Positions 16,560 to 23,040 of a stretch of 38,840 nt of DNA are shown here, one piece after another. A model generated the notes under the pieces. That model was given only the letters and a program-made list of their open reading frames with translations, had not been told where the DNA came from and ran no database searches. Source of the stretch: a virus. The translations under genes and the position numbers were made by a program. Positions within the stretch are counted from its first letter, which is position 1; the number at the start of each line of letters is the position of its first letter. The stretch is from IMG/VR virus record IMGVR_UViG_3300035182_000247, positions 1 to 38,840 of that record; one strand, written 5' to 3'.

Positions 16560-16763
16560 ATGAGCAACATCACCGCAGTCAAATCCACGAACGACGGTCG
16601 CCAATGGTTCATCGTGACGTTCGCTGAGGACGAGTTCGGGCAAGAAGCCGGGGCGCACGAATACGCCATCGCCGATGACGGCGCCCTGCTGAACTCCGAC
16701 GGCGCCCCGGTGGACTACAACGAATACCTGCGCAACGCCGTACTCAGCGCCATCGGGCAATGA
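16560..16763 (+). CDS. Small phage protein, 67 aa
   Basis: AGGAG lies 9 nt before the ATG. The protein starts MSNITAVKSTNDGRQWFIVT, is acidic (FAEDEFGQEAGAHEYAIADDG) and ends NAVLSAIGQ. Its stop overlaps the next start as ATGA. One of only two plus-strand genes between the late and early minus-strand operons. Function unknown; a small acidic protein here could act as a regulator or a host inhibitor, which is speculation. Confidence 0.65.
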   Translation: MSNITAVKSTNDGRQWFIVTFAEDEFGQEAGAHEYAIADDGALLNSDGAPVDYNEYLRNAVLSAIGQ

Positions 16764-16942
16764 GCGGCCGGCCATCGCAAGCGGTAACACTCGCGGTGCG
16801 CCTCGTGCGCTCGCATGGGTACACCGTGACTGCCGCAGCCGAGCGGCATGGCTTGGCGGTGTCAAGCGTGCGCCGCGCCCTGCGTACTGCGGGCGTCGAG
16901 CCGTTACCTCGTGGTCGCCCTGCAAAACTCTCTCCTGTTTAG
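16760..16942 (+). CDS. Small helix-turn-helix protein, 60 aa
   Basis: Basic protein with a helix-turn-helix pattern: TVTAAAERHGLAVSSVRRAL (about residues 22-41), as in Hin/transposase-type HTHs (AAxxxGVSxxTVRRxL). Ends GRPAKLSPV. The ATG overlaps the previous stop. It probably binds DNA and could control the adjacent late operon or its own promoter; the target is unknown. Confidence 0.6.
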   Translation: MSGRPSQAVTLAVRLVRSHGYTVTAAAERHGLAVSSVRRALRTAGVEPLPRGRPAKLSPV

Positions 16943-16971
16943 TCCGCGCTATAACTAGGGCGTTATGTGGT

Positions 16972-17029
16972 GCGGGGCTAGAACCGGCTGCGCACAGTGG
17001 CGCGTTGGATGCTTGAGGTTCAGCCCCGC
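16972..17029. repeat. Inverted repeat with 42-nt loop
   Basis: GCGGGGCT at 16972..16979 is complementary to AGCCCCGC at 17022..17029 downstream of the small HTH gene. No T-run follows on either strand. It may be a structured transcript end or a protein site; it is too short for a tRNA. Meaning unknown. Confidence 0.35.
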
Positions 17030-17042
17030 GAAAACGACAAAT

Positions 17043-17071
17043 CCCCAAGCACGCAAATTGCGCAGTCGGGG
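17043..17071 (-). terminator. Probable terminator of the minus-strand early operon
   Basis: Read on the minus strand, CCCCGACTGCGCAA pairs with TTGCGTGCTTGGGG using several G-U pairs and one mismatch, followed by ATTTGTCGTTTT. It lies 37 nt past the stop of the last minus-strand early gene, a sensible place to end that transcript. The U-tract is weak. Confidence 0.45.
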
Positions 17072-17108
17072 CCTCTACCGATACTTTGCCTGAATTCGAG
17101 GTGATTTG

Positions 17109-17489
17109 TCAAGCCACCCCGGCCCGCTCAAGCAGAATCAGTAGCTTCGCCCGCGCATGCAACAGCAAGTGCGCCCGCTCCATGTCGTCAACCGGCAGGC
17201 GTGGCGAGCGCCGCCCGCTTGCCCCTAGTGCCAGGTCGCGCGCGTTGAACTCGACGGCGGTTTTCCACGGCTGGTCCATCATGTCGATGCAATGGCCCAC
17301 CGCCTCTAGGCGCGATGAGTCCTGATCGCTGTCCAGCGCACCGTTGCTGTCGTCGTGTTGTCTGCTGGTTCGGTACAGCTTGCAGGTTGTGTTTTCGGTG
17401 TAGTAGCCCGTATCGGCCTTGGCGTGAAGCTCGCGCAGATGCCATCGGCGCAGAAGGTCGTTCAGTAGCTCGTCGGTGTCGTTCTTCAA
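17109..17489 (-). CDS. Late-regulator-like phage protein, TTG start, 126 aa
   Basis: The TTG overlaps the upstream stop as TTGA and follows a GGGGGAG tract; no in-frame ATG exists until after the conserved middle. The C-terminal half (GHCIDMMDQPWKTAVEFNARDLALG, RRSPRLPVDDMERAHLL) resembles a family of small phage proteins found at the end of early operons in phages of Burkholderiales, in the position of Q-type late regulators. That position, just before the late operon, fits a late antiterminator or activator, but no such activity can be read from the sequence. Confidence 0.6.
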   Translation of the reverse strand: MKNDTDELLNDLLRRWHLRELHAKADTGYYTENTTCKLYRTSRQHDDSNGALDSDQDSSRLEAVGHCIDMMDQPWKTAVEFNARDLALGASGRRSPRLPVDDMERAHLLLHARAKLLILLERAGVA

Positions 17490-17722
17490 GGCTCCCCCTT
17501 CGCTTTTTCGATCCGCCCGGCTGTATGTATGGCGCTCATCGTCCCCCGCAGCGCGTCCGCATCGTCGGGGCCGTGCCTTCGCTCAAAATCTGCGAGCCAT
17601 GCTCGACGCTGGTCAAGGTGCGGCAGATTCAGGACATGCCGCGCTAGACACTCGTGGCGCCATGCGTCGGCATCCGACATGACGAACTCCCCGCCGATGA
17701 GTTGCACAAGGGTTGCAGTCAT
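17486..17722 (-). CDS. Small early-operon protein, 78 aa
   Basis: Start at the ATG at 17722, which overlaps the preceding stop as ATGA; the open frame extends further upstream but without support. The core DAWRHECLARHVLNLPHLDQ then RRAWLADFERRHGP is typical of a small protein common in phages of Burkholderiales near NinB/NinG genes. Function unknown. Confidence 0.7.
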   Translation of the reverse strand: MTATLVQLIGGEFVMSDADAWRHECLARHVLNLPHLDQRRAWLADFERRHGPDDADALRGTMSAIHTAGRIEKAKGEP

Positions 17723-17907
17723 GTCGTGATCCGGTTCGGGCACTCGAGAACCATCCACTTCACCACAGCAACCACGGCCGGCTCGATCATCACTTGTCGG
17801 TCAGGGTCGCCCGGCTCGCGTCTTCGGCAGGACTGGCAGAACCAGAACATACTGCCGTCGCTGACGGGTACGCCTTCACAGCGCGCGATGTCGTTCGGCA
17901 GGCTCAT
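17719..17907 (-). CDS. Small CxxC protein, 62 aa
   Basis: Starts at the ATG at 17907, overlapping the NinG stop as ATGA. Contains FWFCQSCRRREPGD, half of a zinc-ribbon, plus single Cys residues at each end; metal binding is possible. Function unknown. Confidence 0.65.
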   Translation of the reverse strand: MSLPNDIARCEGVPVSDGSMFWFCQSCRRREPGDPDRQVMIEPAVVAVVKWMVLECPNRITT

Positions 17908-18425
17908 GCTTTCAGTTCCCGCGTCATTGCCCGATACTTGATGCCGATGGCCTTCAGCTCGTCGATTGTGTAGTGCTTGGGCTCGTGGGCGCCTTCGAGC
18001 CAAGCGACGCGATCAGAGCCAATCCGATGCACCAGTTCTTTCCTGTATGCGATCAGGTTGCCGCTCAGTGACGTGTTGCACCGCTCGCATTGGCGATGCA
18101 CGTTCAGCGGATCGAATCGCAGCTCAGGCCTTGCGCCAGTGCTCAGGTAGTGCCCGGCATTGACCTTGCCTGATCGCACCCCACAACTGATGCAACGCCG
18201 GCCAGCATCACGCGCCCGAATCCACCCGTTGAACGCGGACTGCGCCGTCTTGAGCCAGTGGCTGCGCGGTTTCGCTGCATCCACCTTTTGCCGATGCTCA
18301 CGCTTCGCCTCACGCTCTGCGCGGCGATTCACGGTCGGCATGCGCTTGGCACAGGCGATGCCGCACACGATCTGCCCCATCCGGTCTTTATCAAACTCGA
18401 CGGCACAGACGCGACAGGCCGTCAT
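17904..18425 (-). CDS. ninG: NinG-like recombination protein
   Basis: 173 aa, the expected length for lambda NinG (Rap). The N-terminal zinc finger has C-x2-C (CRVC) with IVCGIAC, then a basic helix (RRAEREAKREHRQK). The second half has CISCG, GHYLSTGARPELRFDPLNVH and QCERCN, the HNH-like zinc-binding core of the family. In lambda it helps RecBCD or Red recombination by acting on branched DNA. Overlaps its neighbours by ATGA on both sides and follows NinB, the lambda nin-like order. Confidence 0.88.
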   Translation of the reverse strand: MTACRVCAVEFDKDRMGQIVCGIACAKRMPTVNRRAEREAKREHRQKVDAAKPRSHWLKTAQSAFNGWIRARDAGRRCISCGVRSGKVNAGHYLSTGARPELRFDPLNVHRQCERCNTSLSGNLIAYRKELVHRIGSDRVAWLEGAHEPKHYTIDELKAIGIKYRAMTRELKA

Positions 18426-18730
18426 GCTGTCTCGTACTCCATCGCCGGGAATTTCACACCCTCACGCGCGCCGAAAAACTCGCACAACTCGATCAGTTCG
18501 TTCATTCGCTTGACCGTCATCCCGGAGGTCGATTCGCCGATCACGACGAACCCATTCCCTTCGATGTTCGGGACGATCTTTTGCTTTTGCAGGCCAGCGG
18601 TCAGCACCCATTTCCATTCCACCGGTTCAAGCCTCTGGCCATGCCAGATCACTTGACGGCTGATCGCGGTCAGCATCAGCCACATCAATCGATTGGCCTG
18701 CGCGCTACGGGTTTCTGGCTTCTCGCTCAT
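18422..18730 (-). CDS. ninB: NinB-like recombination protein
   Basis: 102 aa from the ATG at 18730 (ATGA overlap with the gene before). Conserved features: LMLTAISRQVIWHGQRLEP, WKWVLTAGLQKQKIVP and STSGMTVKRMNELIEL, all typical of NinB (Orf). In lambda it binds single-stranded DNA and can replace RecFOR in loading recombinase. Together with the ERF protein on the other strand it forms the phage's recombination kit. Confidence 0.88.
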   Translation of the reverse strand: MSEKPETRSAQANRLMWLMLTAISRQVIWHGQRLEPVEWKWVLTAGLQKQKIVPNIEGNGFVVIGESTSGMTVKRMNELIELCEFFGAREGVKFPAMEYETA

Positions 18731-18942
18731 CGTGCCGGCCCAATCCAAACGAACAACTGCGGCTTGATCGGCCCCCTCGACTGCCCATACCCAGCGTTCT
18801 TCACGAGCCCGTAATCACGCATCCGGTGCACCAGCTTTCGAGCGTTCTCGACTTCCATTTCCGCGACGACCGCCACGTCAAACACCGTCACCGGCTTCCA
18901 GCACAGCGCCTCGATAGCCCGGAATACCTGCCAATGACTCAT
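18727..18942 (-). CDS. Small winged-helix-like protein, 71 aa
   Basis: MSHWQVFRAIEALCWKPVTV, then VAVVAEMEVENARKLVHRMRDYGLV, reads like a winged helix with a recognition helix followed by a hydrophobic strand. Both ends overlap neighbours as ATGA. Probably DNA-binding or a small replication accessory; no firm family. Confidence 0.6.
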   Translation of the reverse strand: MSHWQVFRAIEALCWKPVTVFDVAVVAEMEVENARKLVHRMRDYGLVKNAGYGQSRGPIKPQLFVWIGPAR

Positions 18943-19175
18943 TTCTCCCCCAGCCCGTCAAGCACCGCCCGGCCCTTTGCCGTGACAACCCAACGCCGTT
19001 CGGCCAGGCCGTCACGCTGCATCTCATTGGCCGCGCCTTGTGCTTGGGGCTTTCCGCCGCAAATGTCGATCAGATGTTTGCGCATCTGCATGCAGTTGCC
19101 AGCATCAGCGGCAGCCATCGCGGCAAGGGTTCGCATGCGGTTGCTGCGGGATTTGAATACGCCGTGTGCGCTCAT
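18939..19175 (-). CDS. Small early-operon protein, 78 aa
   Basis: GAGGG lies 7 nt before the ATG, and the ATG overlaps the stop of the 297-codon frame upstream as ATGA. The product is basic, with a helical N-terminus (MSAHGVFKSRSNRMRTLAAM) and a C-terminal segment (GLAERRWVVTAKGRAVLDGL) that looks like a winged-helix end. Function unknown. Confidence 0.65.
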   Translation of the reverse strand: MSAHGVFKSRSNRMRTLAAMAAADAGNCMQMRKHLIDICGGKPQAQGAANEMQRDGLAERRWVVTAKGRAVLDGLGEK

Positions 19176-20065
19176 GCCTGCACCCTCTCAGAACATTGAT
19201 TCAAGGAGACGAAAGGCGGCAGATGCACACTGAGGCACTTGCCCGTTTCCGATGGCTTTAAGTCGGTGTGTCCGATGGGCCACCCCATTAGCCACTCGAC
19301 CCAATTCGGGTTTAGACTCCCACCCATCAAATCGCCAAGTTGCACCGTGTCCCTCGCCATCTGCGAAGGTGCTCCCGTTTCCTTGGCGTTGTGAGCAGTT
19401 GGCGTCGGCCACATCCGAACCGCAGTCGCCAGCCCGTCCCCGCTCGTTGCACTGGCACCCTTCCTGTTGTAGTTCCCGCATACCGTGGGTGTGGGCCACA
19501 GCACTTGCGCTGATAACTTCGGCTCCCCCCGGCTGTTCCACTTCCCAGCCTTCCGATTACATGCATCGTCTGCTACGGGCGTTTGCCAAAAGCCAAAATC
19601 GCTCCCTTTCATGCGACGCCCCAACATCGGCAGCGGATAGCACTGTCCACCGGCAGTCATACCCGAGCGCGGCCAGGTCACCGAGCACAGTTCCGAGTCC
19701 TCTAGTAACGATTGCTGGGCTGTTTTCCACGAAGACGAAGCGGGGTCGAACCTCGCCAACGATCCGCGCCATATGGCCCCACATACCGCTGCGGGTTCCA
19801 GTGATGCCTGCCCCCTTGCCTGCGACGCTGATGTCTTGGCATGGAAACCCGCCAGCCACGATGTCAACAACGCCGCGCCACGGATTTCCGTCAAAGGTCT
19901 GCACGTCATCCCAAATCGGGAAAGGCGGGAGGCTTCCATCGTTTTGTCGTGCCACAAGAACAGCCTGTGCGTAGGGCTCCCACTCGACTGCGGCGACGCA
20001 TCGGTGCCCAAGCATTTGGCCTGCGAGGATGCCGCCACCAGCGCCTGCGAATAGATGTAGCTCAT
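19172..20065 (-). CDS. Long frame overlapping the methyltransferase (WPTPT-type protein)
   Basis: 297 codons without a stop. The ATG directly follows the TGA of the preceding gene and the stop overlaps the next gene as ATGA. Motifs FDPASSSWKT, VTWPRSGM, GFWQTPVAD and WPTPTV occur in a phage protein type I recognise, often seen near cytosine methyltransferases. Here those motifs are the second-frame reading of methyltransferase motifs: FDPASSSWKT lies over RFVFVENS, GFWQTP over FWLLANA, WPTPTV over AHTHG. It is either a true overprinted gene or a long non-coding frame kept open by composition. The unbroken frame and exact junctions favour translation; the other frame carries a stop. Confidence 0.5.
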   Translation of the reverse strand: MSYIYSQALVAASSQAKCLGTDASPQSSGSPTHRLFLWHDKTMEASRLSRFGMTCRPLTEIRGAALLTSWLAGFHAKTSASQARGQASLEPAAVCGAIWRGSLARFDPASSSWKTAQQSLLEDSELCSVTWPRSGMTAGGQCYPLPMLGRRMKGSDFGFWQTPVADDACNRKAGKWNSRGEPKLSAQVLWPTPTVCGNYNRKGASATSGDGLATAVRMWPTPTAHNAKETGAPSQMARDTVQLGDLMGGSLNPNWVEWLMGWPIGHTDLKPSETGKCLSVHLPPFVSLNQCSERVQA

Positions 20066-20069
20066 TCAC
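19188..20069 (-). pseudogene. C5-cytosine DNA methyltransferase interrupted by in-frame TAA
   Basis: The GTG start at 20069 overlaps the previous stop as GTGA. Motif I HLFAGAGGG is at 5-13, motif IV GGFPCQD with catalytic Cys at 77, motif VI FVENSP at 113-118, motif VIII RERFW at 155-159. The same frame continues after a TAA at 19557..19559 into a short variable region and motif X (RLKAIGNGQVP, then AFRLL), ending at 19188. All essential motifs are present, so only the ochre codon breaks it. It would methylate cytosine in a short DNA site, perhaps to evade host restriction. A recent nonsense mutation, a sequencing error or suppression are all possible; a 170-aa product lacking motif X is unlikely to be active. 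Confidence 0.72.
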
Positions 20070-20251
20070 GCCACCACCCTCTTTGCCACGCAGGCCGCGC
20101 ACATCCACAGCGCCCCGCGGCCCCGGCCGCCCTTGGTCAGCTTGGCGGGCGTGCATGGCGGGCAGTGAAGGCACAGGCGGGTCGGCTGCATTCCGCCTCC
20201 GCCGATCACGAATTTCACATCGGCTTGCCGGGTCATGTTGTCACTGCTCAT
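20066..20251 (-). CDS. Small zinc-ribbon protein, 61 aa
   Basis: Starts at the ATG at 20251 (ATGA overlap). Contains CLHCPPC and CAAC, two CxxC pairs forming a probable zinc ribbon, with GGRGRGALW between. Its stop overlaps the methyltransferase GTG and is followed at once by the ATG of the overlapping frame. Function unknown. Confidence 0.65.
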   Translation of the reverse strand: MSSDNMTRQADVKFVIGGGGMQPTRLCLHCPPCTPAKLTKGGRGRGALWMCAACVAKRVVA

Positions 20252-20460
20252 GCGGCGATCCCGTCGAACGGCTCGGCACGGCGCAGCAGCGCGGGCACGT
20301 TGCGGCGCTCCCACGACCCGACTGAGCGGGTCACGCGGCAGATGGGGAACTCATCTTCAAGGTCGCCTGTCACCGCCAGCGCTTGCGTGATCTGGAACGG
20401 CGTGAAGTCGTCGCCGGCACGGGCGCAGTTCAGCAGGGCATGGGCTTCGGATTTCGTCAT
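20248..20460 (-). CDS. Small early-operon protein, 70 aa
   Basis: Starts at the ATG at 20460, overlapping the preceding stop as ATGA. MTKSEAHALLNCARAGDDFT, then ITQALAVTGDL, suggests a helix-turn-helix-like small protein often found beside phage replication genes. Function unknown. Confidence 0.65.
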   Translation of the reverse strand: MTKSEAHALLNCARAGDDFTPFQITQALAVTGDLEDEFPICRVTRSVGSWERRNVPALLRRAEPFDGIAA

Positions 20461-20909
20461 GCTGCAGCCCCCGCTTCGCTTTCCAGCGCTGCGCGCCACA
20501 TCGCCCGTTGTGCGACAGTCAGACGGCCGGCCTGCTGCTCACGCTTGCGCAGCGTGTGCGCCCATTCCTTCGCCACGATCCCCGCCTTTGGCTTGAATGC
20601 CTCCTTCACCGCTGCAACGATGGCCGGGTTAGCAACTGGTGCCGCGAGTGCCTTCGGGGCGTAGCGCGGGGCATTGCGGCATAGCGCGGCAAACTGGCTC
20701 ACGGTCGGCGGCATGTCGGCCGGAAGGTTGTTCAGCGCATGGGCGATTGCATCCGGTGCCTGCCCATAGCCGCCGAGTACATCGGCCCAATCGGCTTGCA
20801 CATCGGACAAGTCAACCCCCTTCCACTTGTTCAACCAAGCCGAGCCGTAGCGAACTTGCAGCCGGGCGAACAGCGACTTGATCCATTTTTCGGGCAGCGG
20901 TGTGTGCAT
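20457..20909 (-). CDS. Lambda P-like replication protein (probable)
   Basis: 150 aa from the ATG at 20909, with AGAGG 6 nt upstream; the frame opens at 20972 but the conserved part begins LPEKWIKSLFARLQVRYGSA. WKGVDLSDVQADWADVLGGY and LPPTVSQFAAL-like text (MPPTVSQFAALCRNAP) match the type of phage replication protein that recruits host helicase. It overlaps the end of the YdaU-like gene by 98 nt in another frame. Shorter than lambda P, so it may have only the helicase-contact part. Confidence 0.65.
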   Translation of the reverse strand: MHTPLPEKWIKSLFARLQVRYGSAWLNKWKGVDLSDVQADWADVLGGYGQAPDAIAHALNNLPADMPPTVSQFAALCRNAPRYAPKALAAPVANPAIVAAVKEAFKPKAGIVAKEWAHTLRKREQQAGRLTVAQRAMWRAALESEAGAAA

Positions 20910-21651
20910 CAAAAACCTCTTGGAGTGCGTCAGGACGACGGGGGGTGAACGGCTTTGCCGAGACAAGTCCACCAGTCATCTCGTGAACTCTGGCGATAGC
21001 GGCAAGCTCATCGCGTTCAGCGAAACTCATCGGCGATGCGCGGGCCTGCTGCAAGTTTTCGGCTGCCCGGCGAATCCAGTTCCGCCATGCGCCCGGCCAG
21101 TCGCTGATCGCGTTTTTGAACGTGTGGTCGCGCAGCTTTTCAGTCTCGGCCCGGTAGTCCACGGCGGGGAACTTGGCGGCGAATTCGAGAAGCTCGGCAG
21201 TCAAAGAAAACGATTCAGGGCACTTCCTGACAGCGCGCGGCGGCTTGGCCGACGCAGCAGAAGCGATAGCTTCTGTATTTGGTTCTTGGTTCTGTTTCTT
21301 GGTTGGCATTGGGGTGTCGATGGGGGGGCTATCGCCCCCTTTTGCCCACCTCTTAGCCGCCCCACGTTTACCCCCTTCGCCCATCAGTCGAAACTTGGCA
21401 ATTTCCTTGTCGGCACGGGTATGAGTCCAGCCTTCATCAGACGGCGCGAAAAACTCAGCCAGCACCACTTCGACCTCGGCAACATTCGCCTTCATGCGAA
21501 TCAGTCGGGCAATGTCTGCGGCATCGCGTGGCAGCGCGCATTCGCGCATGTAGTACAGATCGAGCATCCGGCGATAAGCCAAATCCTCAAGCGGCTCCAG
21601 ATGGGCCGTGTGGGCGGCGTAGTCGCCCAGGTTGAAGGGGTAGTAGTTCAC
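20812..21651 (-). CDS. YdaU-like (DUF1376) replication initiator
   Basis: 279 aa with a GTG start 6 nt after the preceding gene's stop. NYYPFNLGDYAAHTAHLEPL then EDLAYRRMLDLYYMRE is the DUF1376/YdaU signature, a winged-helix domain; GKRGAAKRWAKGG forms a basic linker; the C-terminal half (FKNAISDWPGAWRNWIRRAAEN) is a second conserved helical domain. By position it takes the role of lambda O, binding the origin and handing over to the P-like protein whose gene overlaps its end. An origin within the gene is possible but no clear iterons are seen. Confidence 0.82.
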   Translation of the reverse strand: MNYYPFNLGDYAAHTAHLEPLEDLAYRRMLDLYYMRECALPRDAADIARLIRMKANVAEVEVVLAEFFAPSDEGWTHTRADKEIAKFRLMGEGGKRGAAKRWAKGGDSPPIDTPMPTKKQNQEPNTEAIASAASAKPPRAVRKCPESFSLTAELLEFAAKFPAVDYRAETEKLRDHTFKNAISDWPGAWRNWIRRAAENLQQARASPMSFAERDELAAIARVHEMTGGLVSAKPFTPRRPDALQEVFDAHTAARKMDQVAVRPAASSLRLGLVEQVEGG

Positions 21652-21656
21652 AGCGA

Positions 21657-21854
21657 CTAAACCAGGCGATACGCCTTGAAACGCGACCCGCCCGCTTCAA
21701 CCCACTTGTCGATGACGTTGTGCCCCTGCGCCCGGAAAGCGCTCACACGCTGCGCCAGGCTGTTCAGGCCGCAATGGTGCTGCGAGTCCTTCACCGTCAC
21801 CCACTGTTTGCGCAGCAGCACGAACAGCGCCCGAGTCTTTGAATCGTGTTTCAT
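21657..21854 (-). CDS. Small HTH-type protein, 65 aa
   Basis: MKHDSKTRALFVLLRKQWVT, then CGLNSLAQRVSAFRAQGHNV and GGSRFKAYRLV, matches the small winged-helix type found in phage early operons (LxxRVxxLRxxGxxI, then KxYRL). GAGGACTGAGAC precedes the ATG. It may act as a CII-like or accessory regulator; the target is unknown. Confidence 0.7.
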   Translation of the reverse strand: MKHDSKTRALFVLLRKQWVTVKDSQHHCGLNSLAQRVSAFRAQGHNVIDKWVEAGGSRFKAYRLV

Positions 21855-21904
21855 GTCTCAGTCCTCTGCATTGCGTTGCATTGCACGGATCGATTGAGCA
21901 CGGG

Positions 21905-22102
21905 TCAGGACGCTTTAGCAGGCTCGGGAACCATGTCGTCGAGCGTCACTTCCCCATCAGTCAGTTCGACGATGGTTTTCATGTTCGACACAGGGACTCC
22001 ATTCGTCTTCCACTGACTGACCGCGGCAGCGGTAACGTGGAAGTGCTGGGCAATCGTTGTAACCCTGCCGCGTTTGGCTTCGATCCATGCGCTGAAATTC
22101 AT
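21905..22102 (-). CDS. Cro/YdaS-like transcription regulator
   Basis: 65 aa helix-turn-helix: AQHFHVTAAAVSQWKTNGVP (about 18-37), then TIVELTDGEVTLDDMVPE, the Cro/YdaS pattern. It is the first gene of the minus-strand early operon. A strong promoter ends 6 nt before the ATG, so the mRNA would be leaderless, and an operator-like palindrome lies in the promoter spacer, so the protein probably represses itself and the divergent promoter. No partner CI-type repressor is found. Confidence 0.8.
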   Translation of the reverse strand: MNFSAWIEAKRGRVTTIAQHFHVTAAAVSQWKTNGVPVSNMKTIVELTDGEVTLDDMVPEPAKAS

Positions 22103-22108
22103 GGATCG

Positions 22109-22138
22109 AGTTTAGGTGACCCTAAGAACCCATGTCAA
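22109..22138 (-). promoter_or_regulatory. Leftward early promoter, leaderless transcript
   Basis: On the minus strand TTGACA (22138..22133), 18-nt spacer, TAAACT (22114..22109). The ATG of the Cro-like gene starts 6 nt after the -10, where transcription would begin, so there is no room for a Shine-Dalgarno. Confidence 0.7.
22111..22125. promoter_or_regulatory. Operator candidate 1
   Basis: TTTAGGTGACCCTAA contains a perfect TTAGG/CCTAA inverted repeat with 4-nt centre, lying over the spacer and -10 of the leftward promoter. It shares TTTAG-N5-CCTA with the site in the rightward promoter. Confidence 0.6.
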
Positions 22139-22192
22139 GAAGAATCTAAACGCAACTATTTCGAGTCCACCAAACTATTTCTTAGCTATCGC

Positions 22193-22221
22193 TTGACGCT
22201 TTGTTTAGATTGCCCTACATT
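22193..22221 (+). promoter_or_regulatory. Rightward early promoter
   Basis: TTGACG, 17-nt spacer, TACATT. Transcription would start near 22228 and drive the pentapeptide-repeat gene (ATG 22261, preceded by AGGAG) and the plus-strand early operon. An operator candidate overlaps its spacer. Confidence 0.7.
22204..22218. promoter_or_regulatory. Operator candidate 2
   Basis: TTTAGATTGCCCTAC shares TTTAG-N5-CCTA with operator candidate 1 and lies in the rightward promoter. In addition GTTTAGATT at 22203..22211 is the exact complement of AATCTAAAC at 22143..22151, so a further half-site lies between the two promoters. Confidence 0.5.
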
Positions 22222-22260
22222 ACGCCTAACCGCTGCACACCGCAGCCAACAGGAGCAGAG

Positions 22261-23022
22261 ATGGCAACGCAAAAGATCGTCAGTCGTTGGAACAGCGACA
22301 AGGTGCTGTTTGAGTGCGAACTGCCCGAAGGCATCGATAACAGCTTGAAAATGCGCCACGCGGTTGAGAAGGCAACGGAATCGCGCGCAAACCTGTCGGG
22401 CGCCAACCTGTCGGGCGCAAAATTGTCGGGCGCCAACTTGTCGGACGCCAACTTGTCGGATGCCAACTTGTCGGACGCAAACCTGTCGCGAGCCTACCTG
22501 TCGGACGCCAACCTGTCGGGCGCCAACCTGTCGGACGCCTACCTGTCGGACGCCAACTTGTCGGACGCCAACTTGTCGGACGCCAACCTGTCGGACGCCA
22601 ACCTGTCGGACGCCAACTTGTCGGACGCCAACCTATCGGGCGCCAACTTGTCGGACGCCAACTTGTCGGGCGCCAACCTGTCGGACGCCAACTTGTCGGA
22701 CGCCAACCTATCGGGCGCCTACCTGTCGGGAGCCTACCTGTCGCTCGCCAAGTGGCGCGACGGCATCGTCATCAACAAGACGCCGATTCAAGTGTTTGGC
22801 CTGCATTGGATCGTGACCATCCTTGATGCACACATGCAGATCGGTTGCGAACTGCATCCACTGTGCAACTGGCTCGCGTTTGATGATGCCCGAATCGCAT
22901 CGATGGACGGCCGCGAGGCGCTGCGGTTCTGGCGCACGAACAAAGACGCGCTGCTGTCGCTGGCCCGCGCCAATGGCCGCACGTTCGAGGTTGCCACTTC
23001 CGCTGAACCCATCGCCACCTAA
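22261..23022 (+). CDS. Pentapeptide-repeat protein, 253 aa
   Basis: Residues 42-161 are 24 tandem pentapeptides, nearly all (D/G)ANLS with a few AYLS and one AKLS, enough for six turns of a right-handed quadrilateral beta-helix. A short N-terminal region ([20 protein letters not shown]) precedes, and a C-terminal about 90-aa domain follows ([19 protein letters not shown], then [16 protein letters not shown]), a tail seen in other phage pentapeptide proteins. Some family members mimic DNA and bind gyrase; the role here is unknown. ATG at 22261 is chosen for its AGGAG. It takes the first place on the divergent rightward transcript, where a CI repressor is expected. Confidence 0.85.
   Translation: MATQKIVSRWNSDKVLFECELPEGIDNSLKMRHAVEKATESRANLSGANLSGAKLSGANLSDANLSDANLSDANLSRAYLSDANLSGANLSDAYLSDANLSDANLSDANLSDANLSDANLSDANLSGANLSDANLSGANLSDANLSDANLSGAYLSGAYLSLAKWRDGIVINKTPIQVFGLHWIVTILDAHMQIGCELHPLCNWLAFDDARIASMDGREALRFWRTNKDALLSLARANGRTFEVATSAEPIAT
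22384..22743 (+). repeat. 24 tandem 15-bp repeats
   Basis: Near-identical copies of a 15-bp unit close to GACGCCAACCTGTCG encode the pentapeptides. Differences are mostly GAC/GGC and CTG/TTG. Low divergence in synonymous positions suggests recent expansion by slippage or recombination. Confidence 0.9.
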
Positions 23023-23040
23023 CTAAAAGGAGCAGAGCAG

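Noticed and set aside
16950-17035. tRNA-like region (GCGGGGC...GGTTCAGCCCCGC) and an ATAAC...GTTAT motif like the short recombination cores
   Set aside because: Only about 58 nt between the paired ends with no anticodon arm layout, so not a tRNA; no matching complementary cassette end was found for GTTATGTGG, so not counted as a cassette site.
20029-20596. Plus-strand frames over the replication genes
   Set aside because: Antisense to tightly packed, recognisable minus-strand genes; Arg/Pro/Ala-rich shadow composition.
22201-22480. Minus-strand frames opposite the pentapeptide gene (repeated ASDKLAP or RPTSW text)
   Set aside because: They are antisense shadows of the 15-bp repeat and would cross the promoter region.
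22384-22743. Regular 15-bp repeats as a possible CRISPR array or origin iterons
   Set aside because: Repeats are contiguous, without spacers, and encode an in-frame pentapeptide solenoid.
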